From NCBI GenBank assembly GCA_013335935.1, contig JAAXUP010000004.1, positions 1-64,000 on the forward strand: a stretch of DNA of 64,000 nt, given 5' to 3'. Source of the stretch: Eubacteriaceae bacterium. Its GTDB lineage: Bacteria > Bacillota > Clostridia > Eubacteriales > Alkalibacteraceae. The position numbers and the translations under genes were made by a program. Below are positions 17,660 to 28,059 of the stretch, one piece after another. Below the pieces are notes generated by a model that worked only from the letters and a program-made list of their open reading frames with translations, ran no database searches and was not told the DNA's origin. Position 1 is the stretch's first letter. Each line of letters opens with the position of its first letter.

Positions 17660-20115
17660 TTACATTTGAGGGACTAAGGCTCACCTCCTTCGGCAAGTTT
17701 AAAAATTTCTCCACTGAATTTACTGATGGGATCAATGTGGTCTATGGGCTAAATGAAGCAGGAAAATCCACTCTTCATAAATTCATAGAGGGAATGCTTT
17801 TCGGTTTTTACAAAGAAAGCCGGGCTAAGCGTATCTACAGTGATGATCATGAAAAGTATCTTCCGTCTGCAGGAAGTGATTACAGGGGCAGCCTGTTATA
17901 TAATAGTAATGGGAAAAGGATCCGAATCGAGAGAAATTTATTTAAAGGTTCGGATGACCTTAAGATTTATGACGATATTACCGGAGAAGACATCACTACT
18001 GACCATTATTATGATAATGGGATAAAGCTGTATTTCCCTATGGATCCGGCTTTGTTAAATCGCACCTTATACAACAGTACCATCAGCATTTCTCAGCTCC
18101 ACAGCCGCCCTGAGAGCAGTCTCGCTGATGAACTCAAGGAAAGACTGGCAAATTTCAGTTTTTCGGGAAGTGATATCTCTCTGAACAGGGCGCTTCAATC
18201 ATTAAAAAAACTTTTGGAAGAAAATGGGACAGATAAGCGAAAAAATACGCCTTTTTATGAGGTGTCCAGAGAAATTGCAGCGCTTAAAAGTGAAAAACAG
18301 GAGTCTGAGAAAATATATGGGGAACTTTTAAAAAGCATACAGGTGTTAAATGATTTAAAAGAAGGCATCCATCAAAGAAAAATCCGCCTCACTGAAATAG
18401 AAGACCGGATCCTATTATTTGAGAAAGCAGCAATGAATAAAAAGATCGCGGACTTTGATCAGATCTTGGATGAAATAAAAATACTAAATAGTGAAATAAG
18501 CAAGCTCAATCCAAAGGCGTACATCCCGGAGGGGCTTTTGAATCGGCTGACCGTAACAAAGAGCATGGCAGACAGACTGACCACGGAAGGGGAAAAGACA
18601 CTTGCCGAAATCAATGCCCTGGCTGAAGAAATCCGTGGGAATAAGGCAGAGGAGAATCCCTCTGGGAAAAGCTTTGATATGGATGATCTCAGAGACGATT
18701 ATGAAAAACTTTTTGAACTTCGGGAAGAAAAAGCTTACTTAAAACAAAGAATAGCAGGGATAAATCTCAGAGAGTCCAATGAACAGATTAAAAAAAGCCA
18801 AAAGGTATTAAAAAATTCCTATTTGACTGCAGTATTCTCACTTCTGACGTCAGGCGCTGCATTGCTGGCAGGGATAATCTCCGGCACTAGCTTCATGTAT
18901 TATACATCTGGGATTTTTGGAGTTTTTATGGTTTATGGCATTGTAAAAAGTGTTTCCTTGAGAAGCGCCATAGGAGAAAAAAGGTTGGAAAGTGAAGAGA
19001 AAACTTTCACCTACAAAGCCTTGTCTTCTGAAATTGATGAAATTGACAAAAAAACAGGAGGATTATTCCGAAAATATGGAGTATCAGGATTTGATGGGTT
19101 TTCCGAGTTTCTGAAAATGGCAGAAGAACTGAATCAGAATGAGCAGTCGGATGTCTTGAAAATCATCGCTCTGGAGGACAGAAAATCTTACCTTATGAAG
19201 GTCCTGGATGAAAAAAAGGACGAGTTAAGGATTTTGACAAACACACTTCAAAGTGAATTGAAGGAATATGATCTAAAAAATCTTGATGACTTGGAAGATA
19301 TGATCATGAAGCAGGATCTTAAAAAGGCCATGGAGATAAAACGAAACAGTCTCATAAAATCACTTGACCTGATCATGACAAAGGAAGAATACCTTAAAAA
19401 GAAAAGTGAAAGCGGATCGGGATTTGATTTTGCCGATGATTTAAAACAAGTCCCAAATGCCGCCTCAGAGGATCTTCAGGAATTGGCGGCAGAAGCCAAA
19501 AAGCTTGATGAAGAAATAAGGGAGCTCTGCAGGAAAGCGGATATCCTACAGGGGACAATCTTAAACACGGAGAACAGCACAAGAAAGCCAGGAGATATAT
19601 TAAGCGACCTGGAATACAAGTTAAGCATCCGTGAAAAGCTGACCCATAAAATGAATGCCCTAAACCTGGCAATGGAAAAAATCAATTCAATTTCAGAAGA
19701 AATACACAGCGAGATCGCACCAGATCTCAACAAAAGTATGAGCAAGGTTTTAAAGGGCATCACAGGGAAATATGATGAAGTCAAGGTTTCAAAGAATATG
19801 GAAATCCGCGTGGAAGATCCGGTCACAGAAATTATGCTCAATGGCCAGAAGTTAAGCAACGGAACCATCGACCAGCTCTATCTGTCATTGAGACTTGGGA
19901 TCATCGATCTTTTAAATTTGAAGGAGATGCCTTTGATTTTTGATGAAGCCTTTCTTCAGTATGATGACGAGCGATTGAAAAACACGCTATTATGCATTCA
20001 GGAATTAAGCAAGGAAAGACAGATCATCATCTTTACTTCCCAGAAGCGGGAAAGCAGATTTTTCAAGGAACTGGGGATAAAGACAAACGAGATTTTATTA
20101 ACTCAGGAGGGATAG
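17656..20115 (+). CDS. YhaN-type SMC-like AAA ATPase with internal membrane segments
   Basis: An 819-residue protein built like a Rad50/SbcC half: N-terminal Walker A GLNEAGKST (about 31-39), coiled coils of roughly 200-380 and 440-700, and a C-terminal ABC signature (LSNGTIDQLYLSLRLG) with Walker B (MPLIFDEAFLQYDD). It should dimerise and gate the nuclease encoded just upstream. The middle (about 385-430) is strongly hydrophobic (TAVFSLLTSGAALLAGIISG and the next ~20 residues) and could form two membrane spans where other SMC-like proteins have a zinc hook or hinge. A membrane-anchored DNA-end machine is known for the Bacillus YhaN group. No CXXC zinc hook is present. Confidence 0.88.
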   Translation: MITFEGLRLTSFGKFKNFSTEFTDGINVVYGLNEAGKSTLHKFIEGMLFGFYKESRAKRIYSDDHEKYLPSAGSDYRGSLLYNSNGKRIRIERNLFKGSDDLKIYDDITGEDITTDHYYDNGIKLYFPMDPALLNRTLYNSTISISQLHSRPESSLADELKERLANFSFSGSDISLNRALQSLKKLLEENGTDKRKNTPFYEVSREIAALKSEKQESEKIYGELLKSIQVLNDLKEGIHQRKIRLTEIEDRILLFEKAAMNKKIADFDQILDEIKILNSEISKLNPKAYIPEGLLNRLTVTKSMADRLTTEGEKTLAEINALAEEIRGNKAEENPSGKSFDMDDLRDDYEKLFELREEKAYLKQRIAGINLRESNEQIKKSQKVLKNSYLTAVFSLLTSGAALLAGIISGTSFMYYTSGIFGVFMVYGIVKSVSLRSAIGEKRLESEEKTFTYKALSSEIDEIDKKTGGLFRKYGVSGFDGFSEFLKMAEELNQNEQSDVLKIIALEDRKSYLMKVLDEKKDELRILTNTLQSELKEYDLKNLDDLEDMIMKQDLKKAMEIKRNSLIKSLDLIMTKEEYLKKKSESGSGFDFADDLKQVPNAASEDLQELAAEAKKLDEEIRELCRKADILQGTILNTENSTRKPGDILSDLEYKLSIREKLTHKMNALNLAMEKINSISEEIHSEIAPDLNKSMSKVLKGITGKYDEVKVSKNMEIRVEDPVTEIMLNGQKLSNGTIDQLYLSLRLGIIDLLNLKEMPLIFDEAFLQYDDERLKNTLLCIQELSKERQIIIFTSQKRESRFFKELGIKTNEILLTQEG

Positions 20116-20118
20116 GAA

Positions 20119-20547
20119 ATGTTAAAAGAACATGCTGAAAAATATGTAAACAGCGAATTCCTGCATGGTGAAGAACACAGTCTTTACCACTACAATTGTG
20201 CGGAGACACTTCTCAACAGCTGCAATGACGAATTCGAATTGGGTATCGACCAGAAGGCAATGAAAATGATCGTTCCTTTCGGCGGAGGGTTTTATTCGGA
20301 GAGAGCCTGCGGAGTCCTTACAGGCGGGCTGGCGGCGCTGGGAGTGATGTACGCGGAAGACCGGCCGACAGACAATAAAAAAGTAAAAGAGATATCCCAG
20401 AAATGGGTCAAGGCGTTTGAAGAAGAATTCGGTTCAATCAACTGTGATTACATTAAAAAGCACCACAGGCATGAAACAAAGAAATGCGGCCCGGTTATGA
20501 TCAGAGGCGCCGAACTTCTCCAGAAGGTGATAGAGGAGGAGCTTTAA
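20119..20547 (+). CDS. C_GCAxxG_C_C family putative redox protein
   Basis: A 142-residue cysteine-containing protein. The cysteines lie in the family pattern: NCAETLL near residue 27, GGGFYSERACGVLTGGLAALG at about 56-76, INCDYIK near 113 and KKCGPVMIRGAELL near 127. The family is thought to bind a metal or act in redox chemistry, often with an adjacent redox partner, but its reaction is unknown to me. Starts 3 nt after the YhaN-type stop with RBS GGAGGGATAGGAA overlapping the end of that gene, so it belongs to the same operon. Confidence 0.8.
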   Translation: MLKEHAEKYVNSEFLHGEEHSLYHYNCAETLLNSCNDEFELGIDQKAMKMIVPFGGGFYSERACGVLTGGLAALGVMYAEDRPTDNKKVKEISQKWVKAFEEEFGSINCDYIKKHHRHETKKCGPVMIRGAELLQKVIEEEL

Positions 20548-20557
20548 ATACTTTTTG

Positions 20558-20590
20558 GGTGGTTAGGTGACCAGGTGGTTGGGTGGTTGG
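20558..20590 (+). repeat. GGTGGTTG-type simple repeat
   Basis: A run of near-tandem GGTGGTTGG and GGTGACCA units directly after the C_GCAxxG_C_C gene. Similar units recur at 20838-20872 and just before the second MITE copy (22166-22175). A related AGGTGAATAGGTGATT pattern lies at 20925-20951. No coding frame. Confidence 0.7.
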
Positions 20591-20594
20591 CAAA

Positions 20595-20742
20595 ACAATG
20601 TACAATGTACAGTGTATAATTTACAATGATGGTTCATTTTAGAAAACACATCATGGATAATCTCTAATTAAAGATTATTTTCTAAAATGTTTTAATTCTA
20701 AAAACCTCAATAATTGTACATACTAAATTGTACATCGTAAAT
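20595..20742 (+). repeat. MITE-like element, copy 1 (internal deletion)
   Basis: About 148 bp. Its first ~105 bp are nearly identical to copy 2 at 22181-22385. It contains a 12-bp inverted repeat, CATTTTAGAAAA (20635-20646) with TTTTCTAAAATG (20678-20689), with ATAATCT/AGATTAT nested inside. The ends (ACAATGTACAATGTACAGTG at the left, ATTGTACATACTAAATTG at the right) are imperfect terminal inverted repeats. No protein is encoded. Compared with copy 2 it lacks about 58 internal bases. Confidence 0.75.
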
Positions 20743-20792
20743 ATAGAAAGCAGGAATGCTGTATTGCTGATATGCCTGAATCTGGCATATTT

Positions 20793-20834
20793 ACGACTTG
20801 CGACTTACGACTTACGACTTACGACTTATGACTT
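20793..20834 (+). repeat. Six tandem 7-bp repeats (ACGACTT)
   Basis: Six head-to-tail copies of ACGACTT; copy 2 reads GCGACTT and copy 6 reads ATGACTT. It is preceded by a hairpin (ATATGCC/GGCATAT, about 20769-20790) and followed by the GGTGGTTG repeat. There are no spacers of CRISPR type. Confidence 0.9.
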
Positions 20835-21043
20835 GTTTGGTGGTTGGGTGACTAGGTGGTTGGGTGGTTGGCCAAAAACAAAAGCGTAAAAAATGCATAA
20901 GTGTTGAAGTGGTGAAATGTTTTTTAGGTGAATAGGTGATTAGGTGAATAGCAAATACAAAAACGTTGAAATGTTGAAGTGCGAAGTGCAAATATGCATA
21001 AATCTGGCATACTAGGGACTAGCGACTCATTTAAGCATTTTAA

Positions 21044-22165
<1,122 letters not shown>

Positions 22166-22180
22166 GGTGGTTGGCAAACA

Positions 22181-22385
22181 ACAATGTACAATGTACAGTG
22201 TATAATTTACAATGATGGTTCATTTTAGAAAACACATCATGGATAATCTCTAATTAAAGATTATTTTCTAAAATGTTTTTAACTCAACAAAGAGTTTTTA
22301 GAATTCAATATGAATATTGATTCTTCAAAATTATCATTCTAAAAACCACAATAATTGTACATTCTAAATTGTAAATCGTAAATCG
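22181..22385 (+). repeat. MITE-like element, copy 2 (full length)
   Basis: About 205 bp in the same orientation as copy 1. Outer inverted ends: the left ACAATGTACAATGTACAGTG region and the right ATTGTACATTCTAAATTG region match at roughly three quarters of ~33 positions when one is reverse-complemented. It has two internal inverted repeats: CATTTTAGAAAA (22221-22232) with TTTTCTAAAATG (22264-22275), and GTTTTTAGAAT with ATTCTAAAAAC around 22293-22346, the latter in the part missing from copy 1. No gene inside. Confidence 0.75.
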
Positions 22386-22484
22386 TTAAAGCTAGCAGCT
22401 AATCGCAGTCAGCTAGATATTTAAGCCAGATTTAAGATTAATAACATAGAATACCCTAAAATCCAAAGGTTTTGGGGTGTGATT

Positions 22485-22577
22485 ATGAAATCACGAAGTC
22501 TGTTAATTTCAGGATTCATTTTAGCATTTGCAGTGGTCATAATTTTAGCTAATAATTTTTTAACAATTGTTAATTAA
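22485..22577 (+). CDS. 30-residue hydrophobic micropeptide
   Basis: ATG at 22485 with GGGGTGTG at about 22474-22481, reading MKSRSLLISGFILAFAVVII and ten more residues to TAA at 22575-22577. A positively charged start and one hydrophobic span suggest a single-pass membrane peptide. It ends 19 nt before the response regulator gene and may be its first cistron. The function is unknown; it resembles in design the micropeptide at 2222-2302 but is not obviously homologous. Confidence 0.5.
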   Translation: MKSRSLLISGFILAFAVVIILANNFLTIVN

Positions 22578-22596
22578 TTTTACAGGGGGAAGCAAG

Positions 22597-23268
22597 ATGA
22601 AAATACTTTTCGTAGAAGACGAAAAAAAGGTAACCGACGCTCTTCAGGAGCTTTGTAAAATGCAACACATTGAATGCGACATCGCGAATGATGGTGAAGA
22701 GGGCCTTATTTATTCGGAAAACAATATCTACGACGTGATCATTCTTGATATCATGCTTCCTCACATGAGCGGCATTGAAATTTTAAAGGAAATAAGGAAA
22801 CATGGAAATAAAACCCCGGTGCTTATGCTTACGGCAAGGGATACTGTTGAAGATAAGGTCAAGGGCCTTGATGCGGGGGCAGACGATTATCTGGTCAAAC
22901 CGTTTTCTGCGAAAGAACTCTTTGCCAGGATACGTGCCCTGGGCAGAAGAATAGAGTCGGACTATGTGGAAAAGCTGATCAAGATCGATAATTTCCAGTT
23001 CGATACCATGAATTATGTTGCTGAAATAGACGGTCAGCCCCTGAAATTATCCTATAAAGAGGGTATGCTCCTGGAGATGCTCATAAAAAGGCCTGACCAG
23101 GTATTTACCCGGGAGCAGATCCTGGACCGGGTCTGGGGATTTGATGCGGAAGTCAATGAAAACAATATCGAGATCTATATCCATAATTTAAGGAAAAAGC
23201 TCAAGGATACGAAAATCAGGATCGAAACCTTGAGGAGCATCGGATATAAATTGAAGGTGGTCAATTAA
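22597..23268 (+). CDS. OmpR/PhoB-family response regulator
   Basis: A 223-residue regulator. Receiver domain 1-115 has the acidic pair near residues 7-8 (VEDE), the phospho-acceptor Asp51 in IILDIMLPHMSG, the T in LTARD and Lys101 region LVKPFSAKEL. A winged-helix domain follows (about 130-223, with FTREQILDRVWGF and NNIEIYIHNLRKKL). The ATG at 22597 follows GGGGGA (22585-22590). The histidine kinase gene begins on the last base of its stop codon, so the two are coupled. The target genes are unknown; the CapA-like gene downstream is a candidate by position. Confidence 0.93.
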   Translation: MKILFVEDEKKVTDALQELCKMQHIECDIANDGEEGLIYSENNIYDVIILDIMLPHMSGIEILKEIRKHGNKTPVLMLTARDTVEDKVKGLDAGADDYLVKPFSAKELFARIRALGRRIESDYVEKLIKIDNFQFDTMNYVAEIDGQPLKLSYKEGMLLEMLIKRPDQVFTREQILDRVWGFDAEVNENNIEIYIHNLRKKLKDTKIRIETLRSIGYKLKVVN

Positions 23269-24545
23269 TGTTTAAAGACCTATACAGAAAACTCACCATT
23301 ACGAATGCACTTATTCTGATCACATTTTTATTGATTTTTTCTTATTCAATAGTGGGGTTTTCAAATGCTGCCTTTGATGCATCTGCCAAAAATGCGCTGA
23401 CCGGAAGATTGAATAAAATCATTGAAATTGTGCTCAGATACAATTCATTGGAATTCACACTAAACGATGAGACGACGAAGCCAGAGTACAATGAGCGTAC
23501 CCATATCGACTACATCATTTGGGATAAAAATTTAAAACTGGTCAACCTTTCAACAATTCAGGAGGACCTTGTAAGCAAGGCTTATCAGAATGCCCTGGAG
23601 GTCAGCAAAACAAAAGGCAGCAGTTATAACACTGTCAATATTTCAGGGGCAAAATACAGGCTGTATACCGTCTATTTCAGAATGGCAAATGGTGATGGGG
23701 TGGTGGCGCAGGTCTATCAGTCGAGAGAAATCGATGATCTGATCATCCGGCAGCTTTTCCTGGTGATCATGGCAATTGGAACCTTCAGCGCAGTGATCCT
23801 TATTTTTATCAGTTCCCATCTTGCGAAGAAATCCCTCGAACCTGTCAGAAAGTCCTACGAAAGTCAGAAGGAGTTCATTGCTGACGCTTCCCATGAACTG
23901 AGAACACCACTGACGATCATAAAGACCACAGCAGAGCTTCTTTCCATGAAAGAGAATGAGACCATTGGGGAAAACGAGAAATGGCTGAATAATATACAGA
24001 GCGAAACAGAAAATATGAGCAGGCTCATTCAAAGTCTTCTTACGTTAGCCCAGGCGGATAATAACCAGATCCCTGTAAAAACAGAACCTGTGAATCTCTC
24101 TGAATTGATAAAAGATTTGTGCGGTAAGTTCGAACTGGTCGCCAGAGAGAAAGAAATCGCATTCGACAGCATAATTTCTGAAAATGTTCAGGTTATCGGG
24201 GACAAAGACAAGCTTAATCAGCTTCTTGTGATCCTGCTGGATAATGCCATGAAGTACACGCCTGAAAAGGGGACGATCACGGCTACTTTGATGCATACTT
24301 CGGATAAGGCGGTGATAACCGTCAAAGATTCGGGGATGGGCGTTAAGGACGAGGATAAAAAGAGGATCTTTGAGCGGTTCTACAGGGTAGATAAGGCAAG
24401 GTCTCGGGAACAGGGGGGAGCTGGTCTGGGACTGAGCATAGCCAATTGGATCGTCAGAGAGCATAAGGGTAAAATATGGGTGGAAAGTGAAGAAAACAAG
24501 GGCAGCAGCTTCATCGTGGAACTCCCTAAAAAAAGAAAAATATAA
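23268..24545 (+). CDS. Sensor histidine kinase
   Basis: A 425-residue membrane kinase. Transmembrane segments at about 12-30 and 161-183 flank a ~130-residue extracytoplasmic domain. HAMP-like linker follows, then the dimerisation helix ASHELRTPLTI with His209, and the ATPase domain with N (LDNAMKYTPEKG), G1 (VKDSGMGVKDED), F (FERFYRVDKARSREQGG) and G2 (AGLGLSIANWIV) boxes. All catalytic motifs are intact. It should phosphorylate the regulator encoded immediately upstream. The stimulus is not deducible; the sensor domain lacks a recognisable PAS or Cache signature to my eye. Confidence 0.93.
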   Translation: MFKDLYRKLTITNALILITFLLIFSYSIVGFSNAAFDASAKNALTGRLNKIIEIVLRYNSLEFTLNDETTKPEYNERTHIDYIIWDKNLKLVNLSTIQEDLVSKAYQNALEVSKTKGSSYNTVNISGAKYRLYTVYFRMANGDGVVAQVYQSREIDDLIIRQLFLVIMAIGTFSAVILIFISSHLAKKSLEPVRKSYESQKEFIADASHELRTPLTIIKTTAELLSMKENETIGENEKWLNNIQSETENMSRLIQSLLTLAQADNNQIPVKTEPVNLSELIKDLCGKFELVAREKEIAFDSIISENVQVIGDKDKLNQLLVILLDNAMKYTPEKGTITATLMHTSDKAVITVKDSGMGVKDEDKKRIFERFYRVDKARSREQGGAGLGLSIANWIVREHKGKIWVESEENKGSSFIVELPKKRKI

Positions 24546-24613
24546 ATACTCCTTGAACTCACTCTGCAATTATTAATATAATAGGTAAGGAAGATAATGA
24601 AAAGAGTGATTTC

Positions 24614-25855
24614 ATGTTAAAAAAGAAAATTAAAATAAATTTTATAAGACTGGGTATGATAATGCTGATCCTCATTGTGAGCGGATTCGGACTTAAGAAT
24701 TTGATTTTTAAGGATGATTTTCAGGCTCCTGAACTGAAGGCGGATATCCCCCAGTCTGATTTTATGGAAAGTGTTTTTGCGTTTCGAGAGGAGATCACAA
24801 TAGACAAGGTATCTAAAGTGACTCTGATTTCCAATGGAGATATTATGTTTCATGGTACCCAGATCACAAATGCTTACGATTCAGCAAAAAAATCCTATGA
24901 TTTTGATAATAGTTTCAAGTATGTGAAAAAATATCTTCAGGCAGCAGATATTGCGTCGGGAAATTTTGAAACCACAACGGCAGGAGGAGCTCCTCAGGGA
25001 TATCCTGTTTTCAATGCTCCTGATGAGGTACTGGACAGTATCAAGAATGCAGGATACGACGTTCTGACCACGGCTAACAACCACACCCTGGACAAGGGAA
25101 AGAATGGGATATTGAGGACCCTTGAGCAGATCAAAAATAGAGGGCTGATATCCACAGGGACCTTCAGCGAACCTGAAGGAGATATCACCACTGTAGAAAA
25201 GAATGGCATAAAACTGGGGTTTTTAGGGTATTCCTACGGATTTAACGGTATGGAAAGTCTGTTGTCAGCATCCGAACTGGATTATATGGTCAATACCGTG
25301 GACGAGGAAAAAATCAAAAGGGACATTGAAAAGGCGAAGAATCAAAATTGCGATTTTATCATCCTCATGATCCATTGGGGCAGTGAATACAGCAGGGATC
25401 CAAGTGAAGATCAGAAAGCCCTAGCTAAAAAGATTTTTGAGTGGGGAGGAGATGTGATCCTGGGAAGTCATCCTCATGTGATACAAAAATCAGAAATTAC
25501 AGAAGTAGATGGGGAAAAGAAGTTCGTTGTCTATTCTCAGGGGAATTTTCTTTCCAATCAACGAAGAGAAACACTACCCTCAATCGCTAATCGCAATTAT
25601 ACGGAAGACGGCGTGATGGTGAATATTTCCTTTGAAAAGGATCTTCTTACGAATAGAAGCAGGATTTCGGGAGTCAGCTATACACCCACCTGGGTCAACC
25701 GGTATACAAGCGGAGGGAAACTCAAATATGAGATTCTCCCTGCCAAAGAAGCTGCAGGGGATAGCAGTATAAATCAGGAAACAGTGGAAAAGCTGAAGGC
25801 ATCCTATAGTCAGACCATCAGTAAAATGAAATACTATAACAGCGCCATCGAATAA
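24614..25855 (+). CDS. CapA-family membrane-anchored putative poly-gamma-glutamate/capsule protein
   Basis: A 413-residue protein with one N-terminal membrane segment (about 10-27) and an extracytoplasmic metallophosphoesterase-like PGA_cap domain: LISNGDIMFHG, ASGNFETT, TTANNHTLDKG, LMIHWGSEY, ILGSHPHVIQ and YSQGNFLSNQ. CapA/PgsA proteins take part in poly-gamma-glutamate capsule production, but many homologues in Clostridia stand without the other cap genes, as here, and may be hydrolases acting on cell-surface polymers. The ATG at 24614 has a weak purine run (GAAAAGAGTG) before it. Lies 68 nt downstream of the two-component system. Confidence 0.85.
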   Translation: MLKKKIKINFIRLGMIMLILIVSGFGLKNLIFKDDFQAPELKADIPQSDFMESVFAFREEITIDKVSKVTLISNGDIMFHGTQITNAYDSAKKSYDFDNSFKYVKKYLQAADIASGNFETTTAGGAPQGYPVFNAPDEVLDSIKNAGYDVLTTANNHTLDKGKNGILRTLEQIKNRGLISTGTFSEPEGDITTVEKNGIKLGFLGYSYGFNGMESLLSASELDYMVNTVDEEKIKRDIEKAKNQNCDFIILMIHWGSEYSRDPSEDQKALAKKIFEWGGDVILGSHPHVIQKSEITEVDGEKKFVVYSQGNFLSNQRRETLPSIANRNYTEDGVMVNISFEKDLLTNRSRISGVSYTPTWVNRYTSGGKLKYEILPAKEAAGDSSINQETVEKLKASYSQTISKMKYYNSAIE

Positions 25856-25866
25856 GGAGGTAAAAA

Positions 25867-26304
25867 ATGATAGAATTTCTTTCCATGACAGAATCGGATG
25901 TCGAAGAAATCGCAAAACTGGAGAAGCTATCTTTTGCCTTGCCTTGGACGGAGAGCATGCTATGGGATGAACTTGAAAACCCAATTGCAGAATATACGGT
26001 GATGAAAATCGACGGGAAGCTGGCCGGATACGGGGGCATGTGGCATATCCTGGAGGAAGGTCATATTACCAACATAGCCGTTTCCCCCGATTTTCGAAAA
26101 TCAGGGTTTGGCAAAATGCTCCTTGATGAGATGATACGGAAAGCGGAAGCAAAAGAAATAAGCTCTTTCACCCTGGAGGTTCGAAGAAGCAATACGGATG
26201 CAGTCGATCTCTATAAAAGAGCGGGATTTATTGAAGCAGGTGTCAGAAAGGGTTATTATACAGACAACAACGAAGATGCAATAATCATGTGGAGGCAAGG
26301 ATGA
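25867..26304 (+). CDS. rimI: Ribosomal-protein-alanine N-acetyltransferase RimI
   Basis: A 145-residue GNAT acetyltransferase. The acetyl-CoA site is ITNIAVSPDFRKSGFGKMLLDEM (V motif with RKSGFG), followed by FTLEVRRSNTDAVDLYKRAGF and the terminal GYYTDNNEDAIIMW, diagnostic of RimI, which acetylates the N-terminus of ribosomal protein S18. It has a strong RBS (AAGGAGG) before the ATG at 25867. The gene precedes tsaD with one membrane-protein gene between, a variant of the common tsaB-rimI-tsaD order. Confidence 0.92.
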   Translation: MIEFLSMTESDVEEIAKLEKLSFALPWTESMLWDELENPIAEYTVMKIDGKLAGYGGMWHILEEGHITNIAVSPDFRKSGFGKMLLDEMIRKAEAKEISSFTLEVRRSNTDAVDLYKRAGFIEAGVRKGYYTDNNEDAIIMWRQG

Positions 26305-26981
26305 TAAAGCGACTGATCATAGTGTTACTTATTTTAATTACTCCAGTACTTGTGATTCTAACAAATACAGAATATACAGTGAAATCGGATAAATTTTTTA
26401 ATGGGCAGTACAATGAAAATGATGTCATGTATTCAACAAGAATGGATATTGATGAACTCATGAAACTTACGGATGAAATCCAGGATTTTCTGTTTGATAA
26501 AAGGGAAGATTTCAGGATCGAAGGCGTTGTGGACGGGGTGAAGGGACAGATATTCAATGAACGGGAAATCGTACACATGGACGATGTGAAAGTGCTCTTT
26601 CAAAAAGGGATCGCCCTTCGTAATATACTTGCCGTGATTTTCCTGGCGATTTTGGTTTATGGGTTCAAGACCAGGCGACCCTATGTCTTTAAAGCACTTT
26701 TGATAAGTGCTGTGGTTTATTTCATTTTTATGATCGTGACGGGTTCACTTCTGTATTTTGATTTCAATAAGTATTTTAATTTATTTCATGAGATATTTTT
26801 CAAAAATGACTATTGGATCCTTGATCCGGATGAGAGCGTCCTGATCAATTTAGTGCCTTTGAATTTTTTTATCAGCATTACATTAAGGATCGTAGGGTTT
26901 TCCAGCCTTTGCATGGCAATTATTGGATCAGGGTCATTTATGATAGCAAAAAAAATGGAGGGGAAATATGGGAGAAAATAG
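26301..26981 (+). CDS. TIGR01906/DUF1461 integral membrane protein
   Basis: A 226-residue membrane protein with about four hydrophobic spans (3-22, ~105-123, ~130-150, ~190-215) and a ~75-residue outside loop carrying the [21 protein letters not shown] region, which fits the DUF1461 family. The family has no established biochemical activity known to me; members have been linked to lipoprotein processing genes in lactic acid bacteria. GGAGG at 26292-26296 and the ATG at 26301 overlap the rimI stop (ATGA). The tsaD start lies within its last codons. Translation with its neighbours is therefore coupled. Confidence 0.8.
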   Translation: MIKRLIIVLLILITPVLVILTNTEYTVKSDKFFNGQYNENDVMYSTRMDIDELMKLTDEIQDFLFDKREDFRIEGVVDGVKGQIFNEREIVHMDDVKVLFQKGIALRNILAVIFLAILVYGFKTRRPYVFKALLISAVVYFIFMIVTGSLLYFDFNKYFNLFHEIFFKNDYWILDPDESVLINLVPLNFFISITLRIVGFSSLCMAIIGSGSFMIAKKMEGKYGRK

Positions 26982-27984
26982 CAATTTCATCCTGGGTATC
27001 GAGACGTCTTGTGATGAAACCTCAGTATCCATCGTAAGAAATGGCAGGGAAGTGATTTCAAACATTATTTATTCCCAGATAGCCATTCATCAGCCTTACG
27101 GAGGGGTTGTCCCTGAAATCGCATCCAGGAATCATATCAAAAAGATTTCAGCAATAACGGATCAGGCTTTTCTGGAAGCCGGATTAAAATATCATGATGT
27201 GGACGCTGTTGCAGTCACCTATGGACCGGGGCTGATCGGCAGTCTTCTGGTAGGTCTTTCCTTTGCCAAATCCTTTGCCTATGGGATCGGGAAACCTCTT
27301 ATGGGAGTCAATCATATCGATGCCCATATTTGTGCGAATTATATAGGAAATGAAGAGGTCAAGCCTCCATTTGTGACCTTAGTCGCTTCCGGGGGACACT
27401 CTCATCTGATCCTGGTGGAGGATTACAACCGCTATAAAGTTTTAGGTCAGACAAGGGATGATGCCGCAGGGGAGGCTTTTGATAAGATTGCCCGGACGCT
27501 GGGTCTGGGTTATCCAGGGGGACCGGCAATCGACAAAATCGCTTTGACCGGTAATCCGGAAGCCATAAATTTTCCAAGATCCTACCTTGAGGAAAACAGC
27601 TATGATTTCAGTTTCAGCGGTTTAAAATCAGCAGTTCTGAACTATCTGAATTCTATGCACATGAAAAATCTGGAATATAAGGTGGAAGATGTCGCAGCAA
27701 GCTTCCAGATGGCTGTCGTTGAGGTTTTAGCCTCTAAAACGGTAAGAGCTGCAGTTGAGTACGGAACTGATCTTGTATGCCTCTCTGGGGGCGTTGCCTG
27801 TAATTCCCTGCTCCGGAAAATTACCGGTGAACTTTGCACAAAAAACGGAATAGCTCTCAGCTATCCTTCATTGGAATTATGTACGGACAATGGGGCAATG
27901 GTAGCCTGTGCAGGGTACTATAAATTTATAAATAAGGAGTTTTCATCTTTCGATATTACTGCGAAGCCGAATCTGAAAATCTAA
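26968..27984 (+). CDS. tsaD: tRNA t6A threonylcarbamoyltransferase TsaD
   Basis: A 338-residue ASKHA enzyme that transfers threonylcarbamoyl to A37 of tRNA. It begins with [16 protein letters not shown] and has the [14 protein letters not shown] block, the metal-binding NHIDAHI near residue 112, [12 protein letters not shown], and [11 protein letters not shown] with [10 protein letters not shown]. Length and motifs are standard. Its start lies inside the end of the membrane-protein gene, with GGAGGGG just before the ATG. Partners TsaB and TsaE are encoded about 11 kb upstream on the same strand; TsaC is not in the window. Confidence 0.97.
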   Translation: MGENSNFILGIETSCDETSVSIVRNGREVISNIIYSQIAIHQPYGGVVPEIASRNHIKKISAITDQAFLEAGLKYHDVDAVAVTYGPGLIGSLLVGLSFAKSFAYGIGKPLMGVNHIDAHICANYIGNEEVKPPFVTLVASGGHSHLILVEDYNRYKVLGQTRDDAAGEAFDKIARTLGLGYPGGPAIDKIALTGNPEAINFPRSYLEENSYDFSFSGLKSAVLNYLNSMHMKNLEYKVEDVAASFQMAVVEVLASKTVRAAVEYGTDLVCLSGGVACNSLLRKITGELCTKNGIALSYPSLELCTDNGAMVACAGYYKFINKEFSSFDITAKPNLKI

Positions 27985-28059
27985 AATTTTAGAAAAATAT
28001 TGAACATAAATTGATAAAATGGTAATAAGATACAGGTGATTATTAATTATTTTTAAAAT

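Noticed and set aside
20793-20834. Tandem ACGACTT repeats as a CRISPR array
   Set aside because: Units are 7 bp, contiguous and without spacers; no cas genes are nearby.
24614-25855. A complete poly-gamma-glutamate capsule operon
   Set aside because: Only the CapA-like gene is present; capB, capC and capE-type genes are absent, so capsule synthesis was not claimed.
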